A DNA stretch of 64,000 nucleotides, taken from an uncultured Schlesneria sp. Lineage in GTDB: Bacteria > Planctomycetota > Planctomycetia > Planctomycetales > Planctomycetaceae. The position numbers and the translations under genes are program-made. Under the pieces are notes generated by a model that was given only the letters and a program-made list of their open reading frames with translations, was not told where the DNA came from and ran no database searches. The stretch is taken from the NCBI GenBank assembly GCA_903899985.1, contig CAIULL010000174.1:1-64000 (forward strand), read 5' to 3'. Of this stretch, positions 53,675-62,972 are shown piece after piece. The first letter of the stretch is position 1. The number at the start of each line of letters is the position of its first letter.

Positions 53675-54790
53675 TTAGATTTCCGAATTCAGCAGCATGG
53701 CCTCGATGGTCAAGCCTGGCCCGAATCCCAAGGCGACGACCGGACCTCGTCGTGGTTCCTCCTGAATTCGATTCAGTAGGAACAATACTGTGGCTGACGA
53801 CATATTGCCGTATTGAGCGAGAATTTCACGAGCCGGTGCAACATCTTCACTCGACAGTGACAGTGCCGCAAGACAAGCGTCCAGAATTCGCGGGCCACCG
53901 GGATGAATCGCCCATCCGGCAATGTCTTGGATCGTAAGTCCTTCTTTCGCCAGGAAAGATGTCATCCAAGGTCCCAGATTCTTTTCAATCAGCGATGGCA
54001 CTTTCTGCGACAAAGTCATTTCGAAACCGTGGTCGCCAATTCTCCAGCTCATCGCTGCCTTTGTTCCTTCGAGCAAATGAGATCCACTTCGAATCATTTT
54101 GTACTTCGACTGAATCGGGCTTTGGCCTTCAGGAGCCGATCGGCAGACGACGGCTGCTGACCCGTCTGCGAAAAGGGCGTTGGCAATCACTTTTTCGGTC
54201 GACCAACCGTAGTGGTGATGCAGACTGCACAATTCGACTGAACAGATAAGAACCACGGCTTTAGGATCGGCGTCGACGAAAGCCTTAGCGACTCGCAAAG
54301 CATTAAACGACCCATGACATCCCATGAAACCAACATGGGTTCGCGCAGTGTCTGGCGAAAGACCCAACTCTTGAATCAGATCGATATCAAACCCCGGGGC
54401 GTAGAAACCGCTGCAAGACACCGTCACGAGATGTGTGATTTCTGAGACATCCTGGTCAGCATGTGCCAGTGCTGCCTCGCACGATTCCATCGCCAATGCG
54501 AGTGCATGTTCTTCGTACTTGACCATACGGGCGTGAGTGGTTGGACCCCGGTCATCTTCATCGCTACGTGGTTGGAAAAACCCTTCCGAAACGTCCGCCG
54601 GAATCCCGTTATGTTCCTGCAGAAGCACCGTCCCACGTTCGTTGACCCCGGCACCTTGGTAAATCATTTGCATCACACGGCGATGTTCGTCCGAATCACA
54701 GCACAAGGATTGCATCGCCTCGTATGCCAGATTCTGTTCGACACTTCCCGCAGGTACAGCGGTCCCAAGCCCCGTAATCAACATTGCCAT
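53675..54790 (-). CDS. Type III polyketide synthase (chalcone synthase-like)
   Basis: A 371-residue ketosynthase of the chalcone/stilbene synthase superfamily. The catalytic triad is Cys158 (GFMGCHGS), His296 (AIHPGGPRI) and Asn329 (YGNMSSAT), with the GFGPG loop near the C-terminus. It condenses malonyl-CoA onto an acyl starter to make an alkylresorcinol, pyrone or similar product. I start it at 54790 (MAMLITGLG) because the upstream 30 residues are Arg-rich and unlike the family. No methyltransferase or oxidoreductase partner adjoins, only the small membrane protein downstream. Confidence 0.92.
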   Translation of the reverse strand: MAMLITGLGTAVPAGSVEQNLAYEAMQSLCCDSDEHRRVMQMIYQGAGVNERGTVLLQEHNGIPADVSEGFFQPRSDEDDRGPTTHARMVKYEEHALALAMESCEAALAHADQDVSEITHLVTVSCSGFYAPGFDIDLIQELGLSPDTARTHVGFMGCHGSFNALRVAKAFVDADPKAVVLICSVELCSLHHHYGWSTEKVIANALFADGSAAVVCRSAPEGQSPIQSKYKMIRSGSHLLEGTKAAMSWRIGDHGFEMTLSQKVPSLIEKNLGPWMTSFLAKEGLTIQDIAGWAIHPGGPRILDACLAALSLSSEDVAPAREILAQYGNMSSATVLFLLNRIQEEPRRGPVVALGFGPGLTIEAMLLNSEI

Positions 54791-55225
54791 CGTGTAAAAC
54801 CTCTGTCGAATTCGGCGCGGTGCCGATCCGCCTTTTTCCAGGATTCGCCGTCGTCCCGCGTTGCGCGAGATCATCGTCAAAGATGTTCAGGCGAGCAAAA
54901 AAAAAACTAGTATGCCCGAACTCTCATTGGGTTCGGCCACACCAGCTTACTTAGTAACAAGTTCCCAGCTCCGGTCGGGAATACTCTTTATCAAGTCTTC
55001 TGACGGTGAAGCACAACTCTTCGACTGGCGATATCGTCGACTAAACCGATGAGATATCATACGCCCTGTCTATCCTCATGCAAGCAAGACCTGCCGAATT
55101 TTTGTATTTGAATCCTTCCTGAGCCTGCTGACGAGCGAAAATGAGAAAAGGCGATAAGCATTCGCCAGCCCGCAAACTTTGACTTCCACCTGCAAAAGCT
55201 GAAGATCCCAACTCATTATCAATCA
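54791..55225. other. Intergenic region, no gene seen
   Basis: A 435-bp gap between two minus-strand genes. It includes a run of ten A at 54897-54906, about 107 bp upstream of the polyketide synthase, which could act as an AT-rich promoter element. A 6-bp hairpin (CCGAAC/GTTCGG near 54917) is also present. The small ORFs here lack family features. Confidence 0.35.
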
Positions 55226-58200
55226 TTAGTTTACGAACAAAAATTCGTTACTGTTGAGCAGCAGTCGGCAAAGGTTCGCAAGTCCATGGCGGTTTGTGAA
55301 AGAGATCGAGTCAAGCGTTTCATTGACGGTTGGCTTGCGACAGAAAATCAAACGGAACGCATAGTTGATTTTTGACTCGACGCTTGGAATCGGCTCATTT
55401 GAATTTGACTTTTCGCTGAGAAGATCGCGGTCGATGCGAGCAGCAATGTGCTCACAATTCTGACAGATTAATCTGTCGTTCCAAAGCGACAGTGCTTGCT
55501 GGACAGTAACTTCATGGGTTCTTGCAGGAGTGATCTGATCGCCCGACGGGCAGTCTAGTGAATCCATAAATGGATCGGGCAGCGTTCGGAAAAGAAAGCG
55601 GTAAATGCTTCGACGTCGGCCCATATCTCCACTAGGATCAAATTTTGAATAATCGATCCGAGGTGTGACGTGAATTCCGGGCTGAAGGTCGAATTGTCGA
55701 TCCGAAGGTCCACCCATTCGCAAGTCCAATCGCTCGGAAATGGCCAATATCGCATCCCGTATTGACTCAGCATCCAGACGAATTCGGTTCATTCGCCAAA
55801 GGAACCGGTTGTCTGCATCGAGATCCAGCCTCAAATCCTGCTTCCGTTGGTCGTCTGATGACTTATCGGTATCTGACGGTGGGTTTTCAACTTTTTGCTG
55901 GTAGGCCTGACTTTTCACGATCATTCGATGCAACTTTTTGAGCGATTGATCGCCGTCGCGAAATTCGACCGCAAGCCAGTCAAGTAATTCGGGGTGCGTC
56001 GGCTGTTCACCCAGGTGTCCAAAGTCGTTGAGTGTCCCGACAAGTCCGCGTCCAAAGTGGTGGTACCAGACGCGATTGACGATCGATCGCCACGTCAGCG
56101 GATTTTTTTTATTCGTCAACCAACGCGCCAGCGCCGCACGTCGTGCGGATTCTGGAGCGCCTGAAGGAATTTCGAATTGAGATGAAATCGCCGAAATACA
56201 TGTCAGGGAACCAGGCGTGACTTCGTCTTTGGGAAAACGAACATCCCCGCGTTGCAGAATGTGAATCGTTCTAGGACCTGGGGGCGGACGCAATGATCCG
56301 TCCGATTCAAAATCTGCTGCGGCGGCGTAAACCATTTGCTGTTCAGGTAGTGAATTCAACGAGCGTGAAACCTCGTCCAGTTGCTGAAACTTCGCGAGTT
56401 CCAAACGTTGTACATCGTTACGCCGGTCCGGCGGGATGGCCAGGATGATCGCGATTGCGTCCGGAACGTCATCGACCCTCACGGGTCTGGCAACTCCTGT
56501 CAGGGATAGCCGAGTTCGTCCAATCAGGTGTCCTTGTCCATGCCGCTGCTTCAGGACAATTCGAAGTCGGATTGATTTGACCGGCTTTTCGAGCTTTGAC
56601 TTAGTCTCCAGCGAATCATCCTGTGTTTTTTCGTGGCCGTATAATCGAATCGGCTCTTTCAATTCGAAAATCGCATAATGAGATTTCCCTTCTTGCGGAT
56701 GAATACCCCACGCGGTTTGTTCGTTCTGATCAATCGCTTTTTCAATAACCCAGTCCTGCTGATTGAAGTCCGCAGTCGGATTCACAAGCGTAAGTTTCTG
56801 ATTGCTTCCCTCTAAAAACACCTCAAATTCCGAGAGGTGTAAGTTGCCGTTATCGGGTTGTCGCCCAGGGCCACCATGAGGCAGGCTCTCGTGAGTAAGA
56901 ACATCCAGGCGAATCGCGGTAATCTGTTCCAGCGTGCGAACGTCTTTTTTAACGGTTCCGGAATCCGGGTTACCACACTGTCGGATGTCCGTGTTTTCTC
57001 CCCGCGACGGCTGATGTGGTAGGGGTGCCGAAACGATCGTCACCGTATCTGTATCTGGTCTTAACCCGCTCGAAAGAATCGATCCATCTTCCAGTTTTTG
57101 GAGCTTCGCCCCGTCCGAAGATGTGAAGGACTCGGCGTCAACAACGTGCCAATTGATCGAATTTGACGCTCGGCTTTTCTCCCAAATTGCGACCAGATGC
57201 TGAACCTCGTTCGACATCAATCGTTCGATTTCCAGCCGCGAAAGTTGCTCGATGTCGCGCTTTCGACGCGATAATTCTGTTCGCTGACGGCGAATCTCGG
57301 GGTCAGCGTCGTATCGGCGATTAGCCCGTTCGACACCTGAAAAAACTGCTTGTAAAGAGTAGTAATCGCGTTGGCTGATTGGGTCGAACTTATGGTCGTG
57401 GCAGCGAGCACATTGGACCGTCAGGCTGCAAAAATTGTTCATGACATTTGATAGCATGTCATCGCGATCAAGGTATCGGGCTATTTGACGGTCGATTGTA
57501 TCTTCCTGTATGTCGCGTAATGAACTTTCATCCCACGGTCCGGCAGCGAGAAATCCCAGTGCGGCTGTCGCGGACGGATCCTCTGGAGAAAGGACGTCTG
57601 CTGCAATCTGTTCCTCAACCAAACGGGAATACGGCTTGTCGTCGTTCAAGGAATGAATCAGGTAATCACGATATGGCCAGGCATGCTCTCGAATTCGGTC
57701 CTGATCGTTCCCGTGTGTCTCAGCAAAATGAGCGGCATCAAGCCAGTGGCGAGCCCACCGTTCACCGTATCGCGGTGATTTTAAGAGACGATCAACTAGT
57801 GTTTCATAAGCGTTGGGATCGGGATCGGCAATGAACGCATTGACCTCGTCCGCAGTCGGAGGTAAGCCAATCAAGTCAAACGAGACTCGCCGGATCAAAG
57901 TCCGTCGATCCGCCTGCCCAACCGAGCGGAAATTCTTTTCGGCCCACTTCGCTTGGATGAATGCATCAATTGGAGATTTTTGAACGAGCTGGCCGATTGC
58001 CCGTTCGCCCTGCGGGACACCTGGTTGGGAAAGCGGTTTCAACGACCATAATTCGCTTTTAACGGGAACCGTTCCAGCGACGTCGTCTGGCCACGAAGCA
58101 CCTTGATCAACCCAAGCTCGCAACAACCCAATCTCGTGGAGAGTCAGCCGATCTCCCTCGGGCGGCATGACGACATGATCCGCTCCTGCAACGAACCGAA

Positions 58201-58501
58201 TCAGCGGGCTGTTTTCGCTATTCCCTTTAAGAATATTCGGCGCGAAGGACTCACCGCCCTTGAAAGCCGAATCCCGGACGTCGAGTCGATAATCCCCTTT
58301 TTGTTTTTCGGGGCCGTGACATCGAACGCACGCCTTTTGAAATATCGGCTGTATATCTTTCTGAAAAGTGATCGGCCGAGTCGCGGCCGCAGGCAGAATT
58401 TTTTTCGGCGGATTGACTTCGTCAGCCCGTAACCTTGGCGAACTTGTCGCAATCATTGTGAAGCATAATAAGCACAAGTTCAGGGTGAGTTGTCGGTTCA
58501 C
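55226..58501 (-). CDS. PSD1 planctomycete cytochrome c protein (DUF1549/DUF1553)
   Basis: A roughly 1,091-residue exported protein. From the GTG at 58501 it starts with a signal peptide (VNRQLTLNLCLLCFTMIAT). A heme-binding CVRCH lies near the mature N-terminus, after ITFQKDIQPIFQKA. The DUF1549 part follows with RLVEEQIAADVL and a second CARCH motif. A central beta-rich insert (about 480-640) resembles a discoidin-like carbohydrate-binding domain. The DUF1553 part runs to the end (IVNRVWYHHFGRGLVGTLNDFG). The alternative ATG at 58594 adds 31 residues. The usual DUF1501 partner is not adjacent. Confidence 0.9.
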   Translation of the reverse strand: MNRQLTLNLCLLCFTMIATSSPRLRADEVNPPKKILPAAATRPITFQKDIQPIFQKACVRCHGPEKQKGDYRLDVRDSAFKGGESFAPNILKGNSENSPLIRFVAGADHVVMPPEGDRLTLHEIGLLRAWVDQGASWPDDVAGTVPVKSELWSLKPLSQPGVPQGERAIGQLVQKSPIDAFIQAKWAEKNFRSVGQADRRTLIRRVSFDLIGLPPTADEVNAFIADPDPNAYETLVDRLLKSPRYGERWARHWLDAAHFAETHGNDQDRIREHAWPYRDYLIHSLNDDKPYSRLVEEQIAADVLSPEDPSATAALGFLAAGPWDESSLRDIQEDTIDRQIARYLDRDDMLSNVMNNFCSLTVQCARCHDHKFDPISQRDYYSLQAVFSGVERANRRYDADPEIRRQRTELSRRKRDIEQLSRLEIERLMSNEVQHLVAIWEKSRASNSINWHVVDAESFTSSDGAKLQKLEDGSILSSGLRPDTDTVTIVSAPLPHQPSRGENTDIRQCGNPDSGTVKKDVRTLEQITAIRLDVLTHESLPHGGPGRQPDNGNLHLSEFEVFLEGSNQKLTLVNPTADFNQQDWVIEKAIDQNEQTAWGIHPQEGKSHYAIFELKEPIRLYGHEKTQDDSLETKSKLEKPVKSIRLRIVLKQRHGQGHLIGRTRLSLTGVARPVRVDDVPDAIAIILAIPPDRRNDVQRLELAKFQQLDEVSRSLNSLPEQQMVYAAAADFESDGSLRPPPGPRTIHILQRGDVRFPKDEVTPGSLTCISAISSQFEIPSGAPESARRAALARWLTNKKNPLTWRSIVNRVWYHHFGRGLVGTLNDFGHLGEQPTHPELLDWLAVEFRDGDQSLKKLHRMIVKSQAYQQKVENPPSDTDKSSDDQRKQDLRLDLDADNRFLWRMNRIRLDAESIRDAILAISERLDLRMGGPSDRQFDLQPGIHVTPRIDYSKFDPSGDMGRRRSIYRFLFRTLPDPFMDSLDCPSGDQITPARTHEVTVQQALSLWNDRLICQNCEHIAARIDRDLLSEKSNSNEPIPSVESKINYAFRLIFCRKPTVNETLDSISFTNRHGLANLCRLLLNSNEFLFVN

Positions 58502-58729
58502 ACGCCCCTCAACGCCAGATTGCAACGATGCCGTCGGAAGACCCCGCAATTCAACGATATGATTGTTCGTTGGGAAAAACGGGGAGAATTTCAAGAGTCT
58601 CGTTCCACTGCCTGACGGTAATCGTTCAAGCAGCGATTCTCGATTTTAAACCGAACGCATTATATCCACTGAGAAAGAGAAGACTACGATGCCGTGGATT
58701 CTCCAATCGATGCCGCTTTGAAAAATCCC

Positions 58730-59545
58730 TCACGGAACGTTCAGTTCACTTTTTGCATCCTGACCAGTTTCCTTCGCCTTCATTTCGATCGTAACTTCGG
58801 TAGCGGGCTTAAAGTCGCTACGAGGGGACTGATCGTCTTTCCTTTCGCGAATCATCTTCGCCGACCAGCGAGCGACTCCGAACGCAACGTCTTTACTTTT
58901 CCAGACCGTCGATTCTTGTACCGTTCGGCTGTTTGGCCGTTCGATTTTGATTTCGCCTTGAAGTTGCGTGGACTTGATTGCTCCCAAGCCAACTTCTGCA
59001 TCAACATCTTTCCCAACAACTTTCAATTCACGATAGTAACCAACGAGAATTCCCAACGGATAAAGCTGCAATGCCGGTTCAGTAAGAGGTTTGGGATCAG
59101 CTTTCCCAACCTTCCGAAATCCTTTCACAAGGGGTAAAAAGCTGACTGGAACACCGTCCAAGTCAACGTGGCTCGCGATGACTGCGGTCTCAGGAATCAG
59201 GACTTTGTAGATTTCAAGCCCAGTCAGGCCTGTATCAACTTTGCCGTCTCGCTCACGACCGCGTTCAATTTTTATTTCAATCCAGCGGCAAGGAACGGTC
59301 TCACCGCGATATTCTGCAGATTCCGCACCGACCGACTTGATCGTCACGTGCTCAATCCACGGATCAAGCTCAACCTTTCCAGCAGCGGTTTCCGGGCGGA
59401 TTTCAACTTGAGAATACGTCCCTTCGAAACGTACCCAGGTTCCGTCTGCAGGCAATTGGGTAACGAGCCCCTGACCCCAGCAAAGATTCCCCAGCATGCA
59501 GGCAAGTCCCGCGACGGCAGTTGTGAACAGCCGCAGGCGGTTCAT
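58730..59545 (-). CDS. Secreted protein of unknown function
   Basis: A 271-residue exported protein. I choose ATG 59545 because it gives a clean signal peptide (MNRLRLFTTAVAGLACMLGNLCWG) and has GGAAG 6 nt upstream; the longer frame begins 79 codons earlier. The mature part is beta-rich with regularly spaced Glu/Lys, including TWVRFEGTYSQVEI early and EVTIEMKAKETGQ at the end. Several stretches read as lipoprotein-export-like or carrier-like barrels, but I recognise no family. Confidence 0.65.
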   Translation of the reverse strand: MNRLRLFTTAVAGLACMLGNLCWGQGLVTQLPADGTWVRFEGTYSQVEIRPETAAGKVELDPWIEHVTIKSVGAESAEYRGETVPCRWIEIKIERGRERDGKVDTGLTGLEIYKVLIPETAVIASHVDLDGVPVSFLPLVKGFRKVGKADPKPLTEPALQLYPLGILVGYYRELKVVGKDVDAEVGLGAIKSTQLQGEIKIERPNSRTVQESTVWKSKDVAFGVARWSAKMIRERKDDQSPRSDFKPATEVTIEMKAKETGQDAKSELNVP

Positions 59546-60073
59546 CAGGAGCTTCCGCCCCGTGAACCTGAGAAACTTTGGCGCCAATTCTACCGTCAAG
59601 TTCCTCAAGAGAAGTCCCCGCATGAAACGAACCCTTTCTATTTCCTTGAAATCAGACGGTATGAGCGTAAGTTTGGCATAGACAAGGAGGACTGACAAGG
59701 CTGATTTTGGATTGTCGCATCTGATAAGCCCCCTTTGGCTACAACAATTTACGACTTTGCGGCCGAAGTTTTCAGAATCCATGCCTGGCAGACCATCGCT
59801 GATCTCTCATGATCAAGTCTTCAATCGGACTTCTTCGGCGTCTTAGATCAGATTTGTGCTTGCAAATTCAGCAGGGAACTCCCAGCGAACAGGCAAATTT
59901 CGAATCGGACGATTGCTGACAGGGAATGACTTTCATTTTTTTGCAAACTCCTCGACGACATATGAATACGGGGGATCGGCATTTTCCTCGAAAAATCGCG
60001 ATGCGGTTGTACATAGATGCCCCGACTCGCAAATTGTCATTTTGACAACTCGTAATTCCGAACCGAGACGGTC
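59546..60073. other. Divergent intergenic region, no gene seen
   Basis: A gap between the secreted protein gene (minus) and the TPR gene (plus). It contains the longer N-terminal extension frame of the secreted protein, which I do not count as coding, and AT-rich stretches around 59930-60060. No family-like ORF is seen. Confidence 0.3.
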
Positions 60074-60101
60074 TTGACGTGTCCTAACTTACGTCTATCC
60101 T
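60074..60101 (+). promoter_or_regulatory. Candidate sigma-70-type promoter
   Basis: TTGACG at 60074-60079 and TATCCT at 60096-60101 are 16 nt apart, close to vegetative consensus. They lie about 130 bp upstream of the TPR gene start at 60230. Assignment is by pattern only. Confidence 0.4.
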
Positions 60102-60229
60102 TAACTATGGCGGTTTTTAGGGAACTGCTGAAACTTTTGGCACGGTTGGTGCATCTCAAATGATCGCCGTGTTGGCGAGAAACTTGCTGCGATGTGTTTG
60201 GTCTTCTACCCCTTGGGAGGGAGGCTGCG

Positions 60230-60670
60230 ATGACGACTGAAGACGCTGGATCTGAGAAGGTTTTGAATCCGCAAATTATCGTTCGGCGATTGGCTGCTGC
60301 CGAAGGATACCTTGAGTTAGGTCTGCCAAATTACGCGATAGCAGAATTGAACAGCGTACCAGACGCTGGCCCTTTCGCTCCGATTGCCGAGCTGTTTCGT
60401 GGTGAAGCCTTACAGGCTCAAGAAAAATATGCCGACGCGATTGAGCCACTCAATCGAGCGGCACAAATGTTCCCCGCTCCGTTCAACCAGAGAGCTTTGC
60501 TTGCACTGAGCAACTGTTACAGGCATGACGGGCAAATCAAGCTTGCAGATGAGACGGCTGCAGCCCTCCAGATGCCTGACGACGTCGAACCTGGTGCGAA
60601 ACTGGTGATTCTACCCATTTTCCATATTTCCAAATCAGCTGCTCGTCGGATCACCGAAGACCAGAACTGA
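60230..60670 (+). CDS. Small TPR-like protein
   Basis: A 146-residue cytoplasmic protein. The start at 60230 (MTTEDA) follows GGAGGGAGG, a strong ribosome-binding site, whereas an in-frame ATG 36 nt earlier does not. Two or three helical repeats of TPR type cover about 25-115, with alanine pairs at the packing positions (RLAAAEGYLELGLPNYAIAEL; FRGEALQAQEKYADAIEPL). It is probably a small protein-interaction module. A very strong hairpin terminator follows. Confidence 0.78.
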   Translation: MTTEDAGSEKVLNPQIIVRRLAAAEGYLELGLPNYAIAELNSVPDAGPFAPIAELFRGEALQAQEKYADAIEPLNRAAQMFPAPFNQRALLALSNCYRHDGQIKLADETAAALQMPDDVEPGAKLVILPIFHISKSAARRITEDQN

Positions 60671-60700
60671 TCCAGATCTGGTAAATCAAATAAGCAATTC

Positions 60701-60736
60701 AAAAACCGCCCGGCAGTATGCTGCCAGGCGGTTTTT
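60701..60736. terminator. Strong bidirectional terminator
   Basis: AAAAACCGCC and GGCGGTTTTT form a perfect outer stem around an inner GGCAG/CTGCC stem with a TATG loop, with one mismatch between. A runs lie on the left and T runs on the right, so it can end transcripts from the TPR gene and, on the other strand, from proS. Confidence 0.92.
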
Positions 60737-60981
60737 GTTTTTGGCAATTAAAGATCCCAGAACTCGGCACTTAAATTTGACTCGCGGCGATCGGCGAAGA
60801 GGGACGGCGTTCAGAGACGCTCTCTTCAAGTGTTTTCTCTGCCGCGACATTTTGTGATTCCCTAACGAGAAATCACGCATCGACCAACGAGGATTCCGCC
60901 GCTCCGAACTCGGTTTTCTGCGAGAAGTGGTTAGACGATCACCCCAAATCCTGTCTGACACGTTCGTTCCATGGTCAAAAA

Positions 60982-62730
60982 CTAATCTGGCAGGGCTGCC
61001 AAATCGGCTTTCCGTCGAGCAGCAAGATGATCAAGAACCGTCTTTACGGCATCGGCGATTGTCACCCTTTCTGAGTCAGCGGATGTTCGCCATTTCAGTT
61101 CGACAACCCCCTCTTTCAAACCTTTACCCCCGAAATTGACTCGTAACGGGATTCCGATCAGGTCAGCATCTTTGAATTTGACACCGGGACGAAGATCTCG
61201 ATCGTCCAGCAAAACATCAACCCCAGCAGACTTGAGTTCCCCATAGAATTTTTCTGCTGCTGACATCGTATCGGCCTCATTCGCCCCGATGACGCTGACA
61301 ATCACTTCATAGGGAGCGATCGATAACGGCCAGATTAACCCTTGCTCGTCATGTTTAGTTTCGGCGAGTCCCGCTAGGATTCGATTCACACCGATTCCGT
61401 AACAACCCATGATTATCGGTTGGCGATTTTCTGTTTCGTCGTCATACAGTGCGTCCATTGAAACACTGTATTTCGTCCCCAGTTTGAAGACGTGCCCGAC
61501 TTCAATTCCGTGAACCAGTTCCAGGGTCCCCTCACCCCGAGGACTTGGGTCACCTGCGGCGGCGTTGCGGAGATCAAACGTCGTGGTCAATTCGTAGTCT
61601 CGCCCCACGTTCACATTTGCGAGATGATAATCCCCTTCATTGGCACCTGTGATAGCGTTTACAACCAGCGGGACGTCGTGATCGGCGATCACTGGACACT
61701 TAATTCCTACGGGACCCGCAAACCCAACGGGCGCGCCAGTGACTTGCAGGATTACGGAAGGATCAGCCATCTCCAGACTCTTCGCGGCCAGAGCCCGCCG
61801 AATTTTTCCTTCATTGGCTTCGTGATCACCTCGCAAAAGGACGGCAACGGGTTTGCCATCCGCAACGTATATCAGTGTTTTCACCAGCTTCTCTGGCTTA
61901 CACTTCAACAGTTTGCAGACGGTTTCAATACTGCCGACGTTGGGGGTATGCAACTTCGCAACCGGCTTTGCATCGGCGGACGTCGCGATCACAGGCGGTT
62001 TACGGCCGGTTTCCGCTCGCTCAAGATTTGCCGCATAGTTTGTCTTACGACAAAAGACGATTCGATCTTCACCATTCGCGGCTGGGATCATGAATTCGTG
62101 CGAGGCGTCGCCCCCGATTGGACCGCTCTCGGCCTCAACCGGCAGAAATTCGAGGCCGCATCGCGAGAAGATGCGACAGTAAGCGCGATACATCTTCTGA
62201 TAGACGTCGTTCAGTGATTCCAGAGATGAGTGAAAGCTATAGGCATCCTTCATCAGGAATTCACTGGTCCGCAGAATTCCGAACCGGGGCCGTTCTTCAT
62301 TTCGGAATTTCGTCTGAATCTGATAGACCGTCAGCGGCATTTGACGATGGCTGCTGATGTGGCGCGACATCAGATCGGTGACAACCTCTTCGTGTGTCGG
62401 GCCCAGCGCCATATGTACGTTTCGATCCCCTCGGCGAACATTAAAGTTAATCAGAACGTTTCCGAAGGCCTCTTTCCGCCCCGTTCGCTCGAAAAGATCG
62501 ATTGGCTGAAGAGCGGGCATCAGAATTTCCAGTGCTCCGGCAGCGTCCATTTCCTGACGAACGATAGCCTCCGCCTTTTTCAATGCACGCACACCCAACG
62601 GCAAATAAGTATAGGCTCCAGCCATGAGCTGCCGAATAAGACCGGCTCGCAGCATCAATTGATGGCTCGGTACTTCAGCATCCGACGGGATTTCCTTCAT
62701 CGTCGGGATAAACGTCTGGGACCAGCGCAC
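60982..62730 (-). CDS. proS: Prolyl-tRNA synthetase, bacterial type
   Basis: It charges tRNA-Pro. The 582-residue class II enzyme starts from a GTG (62730) with AAAGGA about 8 nt upstream. It shows the N-terminal class II region ([15 protein letters not shown]), motif 2 ([26 protein letters not shown]) and the C-terminal anticodon-binding domain. A YbaK-like editing insertion (about 230-400, [16 protein letters not shown]) is present, as expected for the bacterial form, and clears Ala-tRNA-Pro. Confidence 0.96.
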   Translation of the reverse strand: MRWSQTFIPTMKEIPSDAEVPSHQLMLRAGLIRQLMAGAYTYLPLGVRALKKAEAIVRQEMDAAGALEILMPALQPIDLFERTGRKEAFGNVLINFNVRRGDRNVHMALGPTHEEVVTDLMSRHISSHRQMPLTVYQIQTKFRNEERPRFGILRTSEFLMKDAYSFHSSLESLNDVYQKMYRAYCRIFSRCGLEFLPVEAESGPIGGDASHEFMIPAANGEDRIVFCRKTNYAANLERAETGRKPPVIATSADAKPVAKLHTPNVGSIETVCKLLKCKPEKLVKTLIYVADGKPVAVLLRGDHEANEGKIRRALAAKSLEMADPSVILQVTGAPVGFAGPVGIKCPVIADHDVPLVVNAITGANEGDYHLANVNVGRDYELTTTFDLRNAAAGDPSPRGEGTLELVHGIEVGHVFKLGTKYSVSMDALYDDETENRQPIIMGCYGIGVNRILAGLAETKHDEQGLIWPLSIAPYEVIVSVIGANEADTMSAAEKFYGELKSAGVDVLLDDRDLRPGVKFKDADLIGIPLRVNFGGKGLKEGVVELKWRTSADSERVTIADAVKTVLDHLAARRKADLAALPD

Positions 62731-62972
62731 AGGAGATTCCTTTCAAAACGATCGATCTGTTGTAAGCGGGGAGTGTATTCCGAGTTCGGCTGAGAGTGAA
62801 GCTTAACCCGCTCGGCGAAACCTCAGTCTTCTGTTGAGAATCAGTCTTGTTCGATTCGGCGGATTCAGCTAGTTTCCGTCCCTCCCGTCACTTTTCATTG
62901 GTTGTTTCTCCTCAATCCCGTTGAGCTACGGCTTTTCCGGCTGATTTAATTGTTATTTCCCTGGATATCGGT
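62731..62972. other. Divergent intergenic region
   Basis: A 242-bp gap between proS (minus) and the partial lipoprotein gene (plus). It must hold both promoters. I saw no T-box-like leader in front of proS and no ORF of note. Confidence 0.35.

Noticed and set aside
54861-55052. Plus-strand 63-codon ORF upstream of the polyketide synthase
   Set aside because: It begins in the synthase promoter region, spans a ten-A run and has no conserved-looking sequence.
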